Origin: Cytophagaceae bacterium ABcell3
GTDB taxonomy: Bacteria; Bacteroidota; Bacteroidia; Cytophagales; Cytophagaceae
Direction: 5' to 3'
Assembly (NCBI GenBank): GCA_030913385.1
Contig: CP133159.1
Coordinates: 3,742,584-3,806,583 of the forward strand
DNA: 64,000 bases
The translations under genes and the position numbers were made by a program. Shown here piece after piece: positions 18,749 to 26,081 of this stretch (within the stretch, counting starts at the first letter, position 1; each line of letters opens with the position of its first letter). The notes beneath the pieces were generated by a model. The model was not told the DNA's origin, did no database searches, and saw only the letters and a program-made list of their open reading frames with translations.

Positions 18749-20509
18749 ATGGAAAGTGTAATGAAAGAATCATCCAGGATCGACAGCAAAACCAGAAAAA
18801 AGATAGAAGAATGGTTAAATGGCAGCTACGACCAAGAGACTAAGGACAAAATCCAAAAAATGCTGGATGAGAACCAGGAAGACGAACTTATTGATTCCTT
18901 TTACAAAGACCTGGAATTCGGCACCGGAGGATTAAGAGGCGTTATGGGCGTTGGCTCTAACAGGATGAACAAATACACTGTGGGCGCTGCTACCCAAGGA
19001 CTTTCCAACTACTTAAAAAGCATATATCCTAAAGAGCAAATTAAGGTAGCCATTGCCTATGACAGCCGGATAAACAGCGACTACTTTGCCAAAGTTACCG
19101 CTGACGTGTTTTCTGCTAATGGCATCAAAGTGTATTTCTTCGAAGCCCTGCGGCCTACACCAGAACTGTCATATACCATCAGGCATTTCCAATGCCACAG
19201 TGGCGTAGTCCTGACAGCTTCCCATAACCCAAAAGAGTATAATGGATATAAAGCATACTGGAACGATGGTGCTCAAATGATAGCCCCACACGATGTGAAT
19301 GTTATCCGCGAAGTACAAAACATCAAAGATGTAAATGAGATCAAGTTCAAGAGAGACGAAAACCTGATCGAAACCATAGGCGAAGAGGTGGACGAAGCGT
19401 ATCTGGACAAAATTGCAGCCCTGTCAGTTTCTAAAGAAGCTATCAGAAGGCAAAAAGACTTAAAAATTGTATTTACCCCTATTCATGGAACTGCCATTAC
19501 ACTAGTACCTAAGGTACTTGAAAAGTTTGGCTTTGAAAATGTTACTGTAGTAGAAGAACAAGCAAAACCTGACGGAACTTTCCCTACGGTAATATACCCT
19601 AATCCAGAAGAGGCAGATGCACTATCTATAGCCGTAAAGAAAGCAAAGGAAATCGATGCAGACTTGGTGCTGGCAACAGACCCTGATGCGGACAGAGTTG
19701 GGATAGCCGTTAAAAATCACAAAAATGAATGGCAATTGCTCAATGGCAACCAAACAGGCAGCTTATTGATTAAATACATGCTTAATGCATGGGAAGAAGC
19801 CGGAAAAATAACAGGCAAAGAATTTATTGTCAAGACCATAGTAACATCTGAAATTATATCCAGAATTGCAGATCACTATAAGGTTAATTGTTATAATACA
19901 TTAACTGGATTTAAATATATAGCCGCCAGAATTAAAGAACTACAAGGAAAAGAAACCTTTATTGTAGGAGGAGAAGAAAGCTACGGTTATCTGGTAGGCG
20001 ATGATGTCCGCGACAAAGATGCTATTGCTGCATGTGCATTTATTGCAGAAATGGTGGCATGGGCTAAAGACAAAGGTGCTAGCCTGTTTGACATGATGCG
20101 TGACATGTATGTAGAATATGGGTTCTTTAAAGAAAAGCTCATTTCTATAACCAAAAAAGGTAAAACTGGCGCTGAGGAGATACAGGAAATGATGAAAAAC
20201 CTCAGAGAAAATCCGCCTAAGACCTTAAATGGATCAAAATTGACCAAATTGATGGACTATAAGGCTCAAACGGAAAAAGACCTTATTTCTGGCGAGGAAA
20301 AAACGTTAACTTTTCCGAAAGAAAATGTCTTGCAATTCCGTACTGAAGATGACACTTTAGTGTCTGCCAGACCTTCCGGGACGGAACCTAAAATTAAATT
20401 TTATTTCAGTGTTAATGAAAAATTACATTCCAGAGAAGCCTTTGATGAGGTTAATCAGAAGCTAGATAAAAAAATAGACACTATTATTAAAGAGCTAAAA
20501 CTATCATAA
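18749..20509 (+). CDS. Phosphoglucomutase/phosphomannomutase (alpha-D-phosphohexomutase)
   Basis: From the ATG at 18749 the enzyme has 586 residues. It carries all four phosphohexomutase loops: the phosphoserine TASHNPKEYNGYK, the metal loop DPDADR, the sugar loop GGEESYGYL and the phosphate loop RPSGTEPKIKF. It interconverts hexose 1- and 6-phosphates, feeding nucleotide sugars for envelope polysaccharide. A longer frame from 18680 adds a hydrophobic run encoded by AT-rich leader DNA and is unlikely. Size fits the PgcA-like bacterial subfamily. A strong terminator follows. Confidence 0.93.
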   Translation: MESVMKESSRIDSKTRKKIEEWLNGSYDQETKDKIQKMLDENQEDELIDSFYKDLEFGTGGLRGVMGVGSNRMNKYTVGAATQGLSNYLKSIYPKEQIKVAIAYDSRINSDYFAKVTADVFSANGIKVYFFEALRPTPELSYTIRHFQCHSGVVLTASHNPKEYNGYKAYWNDGAQMIAPHDVNVIREVQNIKDVNEIKFKRDENLIETIGEEVDEAYLDKIAALSVSKEAIRRQKDLKIVFTPIHGTAITLVPKVLEKFGFENVTVVEEQAKPDGTFPTVIYPNPEEADALSIAVKKAKEIDADLVLATDPDADRVGIAVKNHKNEWQLLNGNQTGSLLIKYMLNAWEEAGKITGKEFIVKTIVTSEIISRIADHYKVNCYNTLTGFKYIAARIKELQGKETFIVGGEESYGYLVGDDVRDKDAIAACAFIAEMVAWAKDKGASLFDMMRDMYVEYGFFKEKLISITKKGKTGAEEIQEMMKNLRENPPKTLNGSKLTKLMDYKAQTEKDLISGEEKTLTFPKENVLQFRTEDDTLVSARPSGTEPKIKFYFSVNEKLHSREAFDEVNQKLDKKIDTIIKELKLS

Positions 20510-20535
20510 AAACTATATTTAATAAGACAAACGAC

Positions 20536-20564
20536 AAAAAGGCACCCAAAAGGTGCCTTTTTGC
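20536..20564 (+). terminator. Intrinsic terminator of the phosphohexomutase gene
   Basis: AAAAAGGCACC pairs with GGTGCCTTTTT around the loop CAAAA, 27 nt after the stop codon. Confidence 0.9.
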
Positions 20565-20710
20565 ATTCACAAAGCCGTTAATTAAAATTTTATAAAAATT
20601 TATTAAATCAATGCTTTCTTTACATCAGATTTTTTTCCTAAATTGGTATCATAAAACATCACGTATGTTTTAATTTTTTAAGCTAAAGTTAACCACTTTT
20701 TCAACTTTTT

Positions 20711-20745
20711 AAATACCGGCTCTTTGGGGTCGGTATTTTTTTTCT
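20711..20745 (+). terminator. Orphan intrinsic terminator; possible small RNA upstream
   Basis: AAATACCG (20711-20718) pairs with CGGTATTT (20731-20738), followed by further T. The phosphohexomutase gene already has its own terminator 150 bp earlier, and 20565-20710 holds no open frame, so this may end a short untranslated RNA. A weak promoter-like TTG-N18-TATGTTTT ends near 20672. The rest of 20565-20854 shows nothing else. Confidence 0.5.
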
Positions 20746-20854
20746 CCTCGTTAAATTATTTCAAGACCCGTTGACAATTTTCGCTCCATATAATTCACCT
20801 TGCCGCTACCACACATCTACCTTTAAGATCATCTTCTATTTCACAGACTATTTA

Positions 20855-21107
20855 GGGCCTGCTGAAAAAGTCACAAGTGTGCAAAATACGCATGGCCTTA
20901 CATGAAGAAGTATTGGAATACTTCGAATGTAAGGCCATAAAGTAGATTGTGCGCTTGTGACTAGCCCAAAAAAGCATTGGGTTAAGAACTTCTCAATTTA
21001 CTGTGCACGGAAAAATAAGAAATAACCGAAAAAACCTTGCACCCATACCTCCTAGTTTTTATACAAATATAAACAGATCAATATTTTGGGCGTTTTTCAG
21101 TGCGCCC
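20855..21107 (+). mobile_element. MITE-like non-autonomous element, copy 1 (253 bp)
   Basis: The element starts GGGCCTGCTGAAAAAG and ends with the complement of GGGCGCACTGAAAAAC, imperfect terminal inverted repeats. It is flanked by perfect 6-bp direct repeats TATTTA at 20849-20854 and 21108-21113, a target-site duplication. The left 140 bp is nearly one long hairpin: GTCACAAG/CTTGTGAC outside, TGGCCTTACAT/ATGTAAGGCCA and GAAGTATT/AATACTTC inside. No open frame is present, so a transposase must act in trans. A copy with about 85-90% identity lies at 34545. Confidence 0.85.
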
Positions 21108-21380
21108 TATTTATCCAAGAACTTCCTTACTATAGCTCTCCTTCTGTGATAATATTTACTTGGATAACTGGGACACCTAGGGACACCCAAATAAAAAACA
21201 CATAAAACACTATAATTAAATTAGTTAACCACAACAAGCTTATATATCTGTCGAAGTCAGGAAAAAAACAGCAAGTTTCTAACAAATCCGCTATAGCTTC
21301 TTCCTTAAGCTAAAAAAACTCCTGAAGGCTTACGCTGACTAGGTCTACAAAAGAAGACGGTAAATTGCTGAGAGCGTAAT

Positions 21381-21429
21381 AAAAAAAGCGATGACTAAGC
21401 TGTTTGTATTCAGCTTGATCATCGCTTTT
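21381..21429 (-). terminator. tRNA-Ser terminator, unit A
   Basis: Minus strand: AAAGCGATGA..AAGCTG pairs with CAGCTT..TCATCGCTTT, followed by T7. It starts right after the tRNA copy at 21432-21531. Confidence 0.85.
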
Positions 21430-21431
21430 AG

Positions 21432-21531
21432 CGGAGAGAGCGGGATTCGAACCCGCGATACCCTTTAGGGGTATACACGCTTTCTCCCGATAGCTATCGG
21501 GATGCTCCTTCAACCACTCGGACACCTCTCC
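21432..21531 (-). pseudogene. Defective tRNA-Ser copy with palindromic insert in the anticodon arm
   Basis: This 100-nt copy equals the intact tRNA-Ser at 21807-21894 in the acceptor, D, variable and T arms. The six bases CGCCTG of the anticodon arm are replaced by the perfect 18-bp palindrome TCCCGATAGCTATCGGGA. The 5' strand of the anticodon stem is lost, so no normal anticodon loop can form. No promoter-like sequence precedes it, but the downstream terminator is kept. Confidence 0.8.
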
Positions 21532-21755
21532 TTTTATATGTTTTTCCTCCTGAGCTGGACACCCAAATAAAAAACACATAAAATACTATTATTAAATTAG
21601 TTAACCACAACAAGCTTATATATCTGTCGAAGTCAGGAAAAAACAGCAAGTTTCTAACAAGTCCGCTATAGCTTATTCCTTAAGCTAAAAAAACTCCTGA
21701 AGGCTTACGCTGACTAGGTCTACAAAAGAAGACGGTAAATTGCTGAGAGCGTAAT

Positions 21756-21804
21756 AAAAAAAGCGATGACTAAGCTGTTTGTATTCAGCTTGATCATCGC
21801 TTTT
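21756..21804 (-). terminator. tRNA-Ser terminator, unit B
   Basis: The same hairpin plus T-run as in unit A, placed directly downstream of the intact tRNA-Ser. Confidence 0.88.
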
Positions 21805-21806
21805 AG

Positions 21807-21894
21807 CGGAGAGAGCGGGATTCGAACCCGCGATACCCTTTAGGGGTATACACGCTTTCCAGGCGTGCTCCTTCAACCACTCGGACACCTCTCC
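21807..21894 (-). tRNA. tRNA-Ser (anticodon GGA)
   Basis: This 88-nt class II tRNA has acceptor GGAGAGG/TCTCTCC with discriminator G, and D arm TCCGAGTGGTTGAAGGA. The anticodon arm is CACGC-CTGGAAA-GCGTG (anticodon GGA), the long variable arm TACCCCTAAAGGGTA, and the T arm CGGGTTCGAATCCCG. CCA is not encoded. A near-consensus TAAAATTG lies just upstream and a terminator just downstream. It reads UCC and UCU serine codons. Confidence 0.96.
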
Positions 21895-21921
21895 TTTTAC
21901 AATTTTAACATTTTATTTTTA

Positions 21922-21997
21922 CGATACCCTTTAGGGGTATACACGCTTTCTCCCGATAGCTATCGGGATGCTCCTTCAACCACTCGGACACCTCTCC
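21922..21997 (-). pseudogene. Truncated tRNA-Ser copy, also with the anticodon palindrome
   Basis: It contains the 5' acceptor strand, D arm, the palindrome-bearing anticodon arm and the variable arm, and stops at GGGTATCG. The T arm and the 3' acceptor strand are missing. It lies upstream of the intact copy in transcription order. Because it shares the palindrome with the 21432-21531 copy, the insert predates at least one duplication. Confidence 0.8.
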
Positions 21998-22082
21998 GTA
22001 GAAAAATCTTTAAAACCCTATAACGACTAGGAGCTGTAAAAAGCGAGTGCAAATTAATTGAATAATTACGCTATATCCAAAT

Positions 22083-22853
22083 TTAATTTTCAACTTCAAC
22101 GAAAATATTCTCTGCGTTTTGGGTGGTTTGTGCCGCGACTTCCTCTATGTTAATGTTTTTCAAGTCAGCAAGCTTTTTGGCTATTAAAGGAATATAGCTA
22201 GGGTCATTTCTTTTTCCTCGATGTGGAGTAGGTGCTAAATAAGGGCTATCGGTCTCCAACACTATCCTATCTAGTGGGATTTCGGGAACCACTTTATCTA
22301 GTCCACCATTTTTAAAAGTCAATACCCCTCCTATGCCCAAATAGAATCCCATTTCTATAATTTCGCGCGCATCTTCAACCGTACCTGTAAAACAGTGAAA
22401 AATACCCTTAGGCATTTCTTCCTGCTTCTTTAACTCTGCAATGGTTTCCTTTAAGGAGTTGCGACAATGAATAACAATAGGCAAATCATATTGAAGCGCC
22501 CACTTTACTTGCACATTAAAAGCTTCCTTCTGTTGCTCAAACCAAGTAGTATCATGAAACAGATCTGTACCAATCTCTCCCACCGCAGCAAAAGATCTTT
22601 TTGAAAGCCAATCTTCTATTATATAAAGCTTTTTTTCAAACCCCTTATCCACACTGCACGGGTGCAGACCCATACAAGGGATGCATGTACTATTGTATCT
22701 CAATTCTGCTTCCAACATGTGATCTATGCTTTGGTCATCAATGTTGGGCATATATATTTTATTGACTTTAGCTTCTCTACAATCTTCTAATACTTTATCT
22801 CTATCTTCTGCAAACTGCGACGAATATATGTGCGCATGACTATCAACAAACAT
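22083..22853 (-). CDS. tatD: TatD-family metal-dependent hydrolase (DNase)
   Basis: The 256-residue TIM-barrel protein has the TatD metal ligands: DSHAHI at the N-terminus, Glu in AVGEIGTDLFHD, His in IVIHCRN, His in GIFHCFTG and Asp in VLETDSPYLAP. The family acts as 3'-5' exonuclease or deaminase-type hydrolase in DNA repair and turnover. It starts 6 bp after the deacetylase stop and ends a three-gene minus-strand operon. Confidence 0.9.
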   Translation of the reverse strand: MFVDSHAHIYSSQFAEDRDKVLEDCREAKVNKIYMPNIDDQSIDHMLEAELRYNSTCIPCMGLHPCSVDKGFEKKLYIIEDWLSKRSFAAVGEIGTDLFHDTTWFEQQKEAFNVQVKWALQYDLPIVIHCRNSLKETIAELKKQEEMPKGIFHCFTGTVEDAREIIEMGFYLGIGGVLTFKNGGLDKVVPEIPLDRIVLETDSPYLAPTPHRGKRNDPSYIPLIAKKLADLKNINIEEVAAQTTQNAENIFVEVEN

Positions 22854-22859
22854 ACTTCT

Positions 22860-23495
22860 TTATATTTTTTTAAAACAATAACCCTGATCCAGCAAGTGTT
22901 TAATATAAGCAGGCAGCACAAATTCGAGGTTTTTCATAGCCTTATGGTTATCGTGAAACAACACCAACGCCCCAGGCTTAGTGCCTTTAAGGGCCTGTTC
23001 CAAACAGTCTTGTTCATCAAAAGTATTGTCATAATCTTTTGTAAGCACATTCCACATCACAATACGGTATTGTTCCTTCACTTTCCTGATTTGAGAAAAC
23101 CTTATTTTACCATAAGGAGGCCTGAAAAGCATTTTAGACCCGCTGCTTTCCCCCATGTTGCTTTGTAAAACCTGCCTGCACTTTTCAATATTAGCAAAAT
23201 ACTCTTTATCAGAAACCTTCCAGCCGTTCAGGTGATTAAATGTATGATTTCCAACCTGATGTCCCTGATCTAATACCCTTTGAAAAGTGGCAGGGTGTTT
23301 AGAGATATTCTCTCCCACACAAAAAAAAGTAGCCAATACTTTAAAATCTGAAAGAATGTCCAACACGGTATCGGTAATACCAGGTACCGGACCATCATCA
23401 AAAGTAAGAAACACCTCTTTCTTTGAAGTCTTTACCCTCCAAGTGAGAGAGGGGTAGATTTTTGAAAACAACCAATCAGCATTTGCTATATTCAT
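22860..23495 (-). CDS. Polysaccharide deacetylase (NodB homology domain)
   Basis: The 211-residue protein has the NodB catalytic motifs: TFDDGP (metal-binding Asp pair), HTFNH (motif 2, HxxxH) and RPPYGK (motif 3), with a later LFHDN. It removes acetyl groups from N-acetylated sugars of glycans. There is no clear signal peptide. It overlaps the flippase gene by 4 bp (ATGA), so it is likely made with the polysaccharide exporter. Confidence 0.9.
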   Translation of the reverse strand: MNIANADWLFSKIYPSLTWRVKTSKKEVFLTFDDGPVPGITDTVLDILSDFKVLATFFCVGENISKHPATFQRVLDQGHQVGNHTFNHLNGWKVSDKEYFANIEKCRQVLQSNMGESSGSKMLFRPPYGKIRFSQIRKVKEQYRIVMWNVLTKDYDNTFDEQDCLEQALKGTKPGALVLFHDNHKAMKNLEFVLPAYIKHLLDQGYCFKKI

Positions 23496-24916
23496 GATTT
23501 AGCATCTGTGTCAGCAAAAACTTTTCTCTTTGCATTTTTCTTTTCAAGCAAACCGGACAGTTTAAGTAATCCTGTCAAATAGCTCATGGTTAACAGTACA
23601 ACTCCACCAAGTAAAACATTGATATACCAAAGGTCAATAACTTTATCAAGCACATACAATACACCCAAAAACACTGCTGCATTCACCATTAACATACCTG
23701 TAATCTTGAATGAAAAGTTTAATGGTGTTTTATTTCTTATATAATAGATATAACCTAGAGACAAGAAGGCAGTACTTGCCACTGTACTTATAGCGGCTGC
23801 CAATGCGCCATAAGTATCAATTAACATCAGGTTAAGTCCAATATTAATAACTATACTCCCTAATACGATCTTATTCACATGATTTACATAACCTGAAGAA
23901 GTAAGATAGGTGCCCCCTATAGCAAAAAAACCTTGGACAAAAACAGCCATAAAAAGAATCCTAACTCCCAACGCCATGGTATCTAATTCACCTGCTGTAC
24001 TTTTATCAAAGAGCCAAAATAGTTGTTCTCCGTAAAAAAACACAAAACCACAAACAAAGACAACCGGAATGTTAGAGACAATAAGCCCCATGTTAAAAAT
24101 CTTTTGCTGCTGGGATGATTTTTGGTCATAAAAAGAAAACCGTGCAAAAAACAAGGGGAGTATTGCCCATAAATACATCATACAAGCATCTACCCATCGG
24201 TAAGATGCGGCATAAAGACCTGCAGACTGCTCATCGGAAAGCCTTTCCAGCATAACCAAATCTACCCGTTCATGAACAGAGAACAATAGTGCAATCATAG
24301 CAAAAGGAAAGCTGTTCTTCAAAAGCACCTTTAACCCTTTAGCATTAAAGCTCACACCAGTCCACCCAAATTTTTTATAGATGATGAATGCTATCACAAC
24401 CAGGGCAATGACGCTTGCTGCCATTCTGGACATGATAAAGCGATCTAGGTCTATACTCACTGTAAGCATAGAAAGGACAATTACAATCAGCAATGTTTTG
24501 TCCAATACAGAAGCAAAAGAGTCTAATGCAAAGGCCTGAAAAGCCTGCAACTGGCTCCGATAAAATAAAATAACCTGTAAAAGAGACTGAATAACACTTA
24601 AAACAAAAAGGTATTTGAGCTCCTTTTCCTGATATCCCAGAATAAATCCGGCCAATACCATAAAAAAGGGATATATAACACAGACTGCCATTTTGAAACT
24701 AAACACAGAAGGTAGAATTGTTTTGAGCACATTAGGCTTAGAGGCCAGCTCTTTTGTAAAATATTGGTTCACCCCTGCATCGGCCACCACCATAAACATA
24801 AGTCCAAACGAAAATAAAGCAGCGTATAAACCAAACTGTTCGTGTCCTATCTCATTCTGAACAACATTCTCCATAATAAGCCACACAGGCTTGATTATAA
24901 TGTTCAGAATGACCAC
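23492..24916 (-). CDS. Oligosaccharide flippase-like membrane protein (MATE/Wzx superfamily)
   Basis: The 474-residue protein has about 12-14 hydrophobic segments and the polysaccharide-biosynthesis flippase pattern: ENVVQNEIGHEQFGLYAALFSFG near the N-terminus and ERLSDEQSAGLYAASYRWVDACMMY centrally. It would move lipid-linked sugars across the inner membrane. The GTG at 24916 is the only usual start. Plausible protein sequence (AINKFFRNIVLV) continues upstream in frame to a stop near 24965, so a non-canonical start or small annotation error is possible. It heads the operon with deacetylase and tatD, divergent from wzz. Confidence 0.85.
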   Translation of the reverse strand: MVILNIIIKPVWLIMENVVQNEIGHEQFGLYAALFSFGLMFMVVADAGVNQYFTKELASKPNVLKTILPSVFSFKMAVCVIYPFFMVLAGFILGYQEKELKYLFVLSVIQSLLQVILFYRSQLQAFQAFALDSFASVLDKTLLIVIVLSMLTVSIDLDRFIMSRMAASVIALVVIAFIIYKKFGWTGVSFNAKGLKVLLKNSFPFAMIALLFSVHERVDLVMLERLSDEQSAGLYAASYRWVDACMMYLWAILPLFFARFSFYDQKSSQQQKIFNMGLIVSNIPVVFVCGFVFFYGEQLFWLFDKSTAGELDTMALGVRILFMAVFVQGFFAIGGTYLTSSGYVNHVNKIVLGSIVINIGLNLMLIDTYGALAAAISTVASTAFLSLGYIYYIRNKTPLNFSFKITGMLMVNAAVFLGVLYVLDKVIDLWYINVLLGGVVLLTMSYLTGLLKLSGLLEKKNAKRKVFADTDAKS

Positions 24917-25044
24917 AAGGACAATATTTCGAAAGAATTTATTGATAGCAAGAACTATTTAAGATTTAAAATTAGAAAAATTTTATCTTTTATGACCATT
25001 TTAAACAACGTTTAAATAAAAAATAAATTTCTATAATTTTTTTA

Positions 25045-25052
25045 TAGTTTTG
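25045..25052 (+). promoter_or_regulatory. Candidate -7 element for the wzz-ligase operon
   Basis: TAGTTTTG fits TAnnTTTG and lies 34 nt before the wzz ATG. No convincing -33 element is seen. Confidence 0.35.
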
Positions 25053-25085
25053 TAAGTTGTAGTATTGGTATACTTTTAAGGATTT

Positions 25086-26081
25086 ATGGATTTCAACAAT
25101 TTTAATCTAGTAACATTCATTTTACTGGTAAGAAAATGGAAAAAATTTTTATTGACGGTAACAATTGCGGCTCTATTAGTGAGCACAGTAGTAGCCTTGC
25201 TCCTACCCAATTATTACAGATCTACTGTCAAGTTTTACCCATATACCATTAAAGCAAGTGACCCACGGCTAGCATTTTCTTCGAGGGATTATGAAATTAT
25301 TGGAGAAGACGAAGATTTTGAGCGTGTCTTGTCTATCGCTACCTCTAGACGAATGAATGAGTTCTTAACAGAAAAATTTGACCTTTTCAACCATTATGAC
25401 ATTGACCGTGAAAAGGAACGGTATCCATATACCAAACTTGCAGAAGAGCTAAAAGACAACTACAAGATCAAAAAAACAGAAAAGGGAATAGAGATAACAG
25501 TAGAAGACAAAGACCCTGAGTTTGCCAGCGAAATGGCCAATACCATTGTTCACCAAATTGAAAAAATCAACAGTGAACTGATTACTGAAAGAAATGTAAA
25601 CATGTCTGAATTATACAAAAGCTTTCTAAATGATAGCCGTAAACAAATCAGCATGATCAATGACTCTATAATTAAACTTAGAGCGGGTTACTCCATAGAC
25701 GACTTCACAAAAGAAAATTCCCTTCTTGCTTATAATAAACGAAATGCTAAAATAAAACCTACCGATGTATCGTCCAGCGACGAATACATGTCATTAAAGA
25801 AGAACTTTGAGTTAATCAAAAATTTTGACACTCAAATGCAGGAGCTTTCAAAAGAGCTTGCGGCCTATGAATTGATGTACAACCAGGCAGTATCTTCCTT
25901 AGAAAAACCGTTTAAAACATTACTAATCATAGAAGAAGCCACACCTTCTGAGAAAAAGGCAAAACCGTTTCGCTCTTTAATCATTCTTTTAAGTACATTG
26001 GGCGCATTGATTCTGGTATTATTAGGGATCATGTGTGTTGAGTATTATCAGAAAGAAATAAAGCAGGCTCTTGCAAAATGA
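25086..26081 (+). CDS. Wzz-type polysaccharide chain-length/co-polymerase protein
   Basis: The 331-residue protein has a cytoplasmic N-terminal stub, TM1 at about 20-40 (FLLTVTIAALLVSTVVALLLP), a large periplasmic, mostly helical region with coiled-coil character, and TM2 at about 297-318 preceded by KAKPFRSLIILLS, the Pro-rich motif before TM2 in Wzz proteins. No BY-kinase domain is attached. It would set polymer length with a Wzy-type polymerase. Its stop overlaps the next start by 4 bp. Confidence 0.83.
   Translation: MDFNNFNLVTFILLVRKWKKFLLTVTIAALLVSTVVALLLPNYYRSTVKFYPYTIKASDPRLAFSSRDYEIIGEDEDFERVLSIATSRRMNEFLTEKFDLFNHYDIDREKERYPYTKLAEELKDNYKIKKTEKGIEITVEDKDPEFASEMANTIVHQIEKINSELITERNVNMSELYKSFLNDSRKQISMINDSIIKLRAGYSIDDFTKENSLLAYNKRNAKIKPTDVSSSDEYMSLKKNFELIKNFDTQMQELSKELAAYELMYNQAVSSLEKPFKTLLIIEEATPSEKKAKPFRSLIILLSTLGALILVLLGIMCVEYYQKEIKQALAK

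Larger units (their letters stand above)
21181..21895. repeat. Tandem duplication, about 355 bp unit, period 376 bp
   Basis: Unit A starts at 21181 (GGACACCCAAAT) and unit B at 21557 with the same bases. About 98% of positions agree through 21536/21895 apart from the tRNA anticodon arm. Each unit carries a spacer, a tRNA terminator hairpin and a tRNA-Ser copy, all on the minus strand. GGACACC also occurs just before unit A (21157-21185) and could have seeded the duplication. Confidence 0.85.

Noticed and set aside
21310-21888. Two minus-strand reading frames (89 and 67 residues) containing SEWLKEH and GIAGSNPALSA
   Set aside because: They are translations of the tRNA-Ser copies and their terminators, a known artefact.
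21114-22082. Integrative element at the tRNA-Ser gene
   Set aside because: No integrase, no attachment-site pair and no cargo; the repeats are tandem copies of the tRNA unit.
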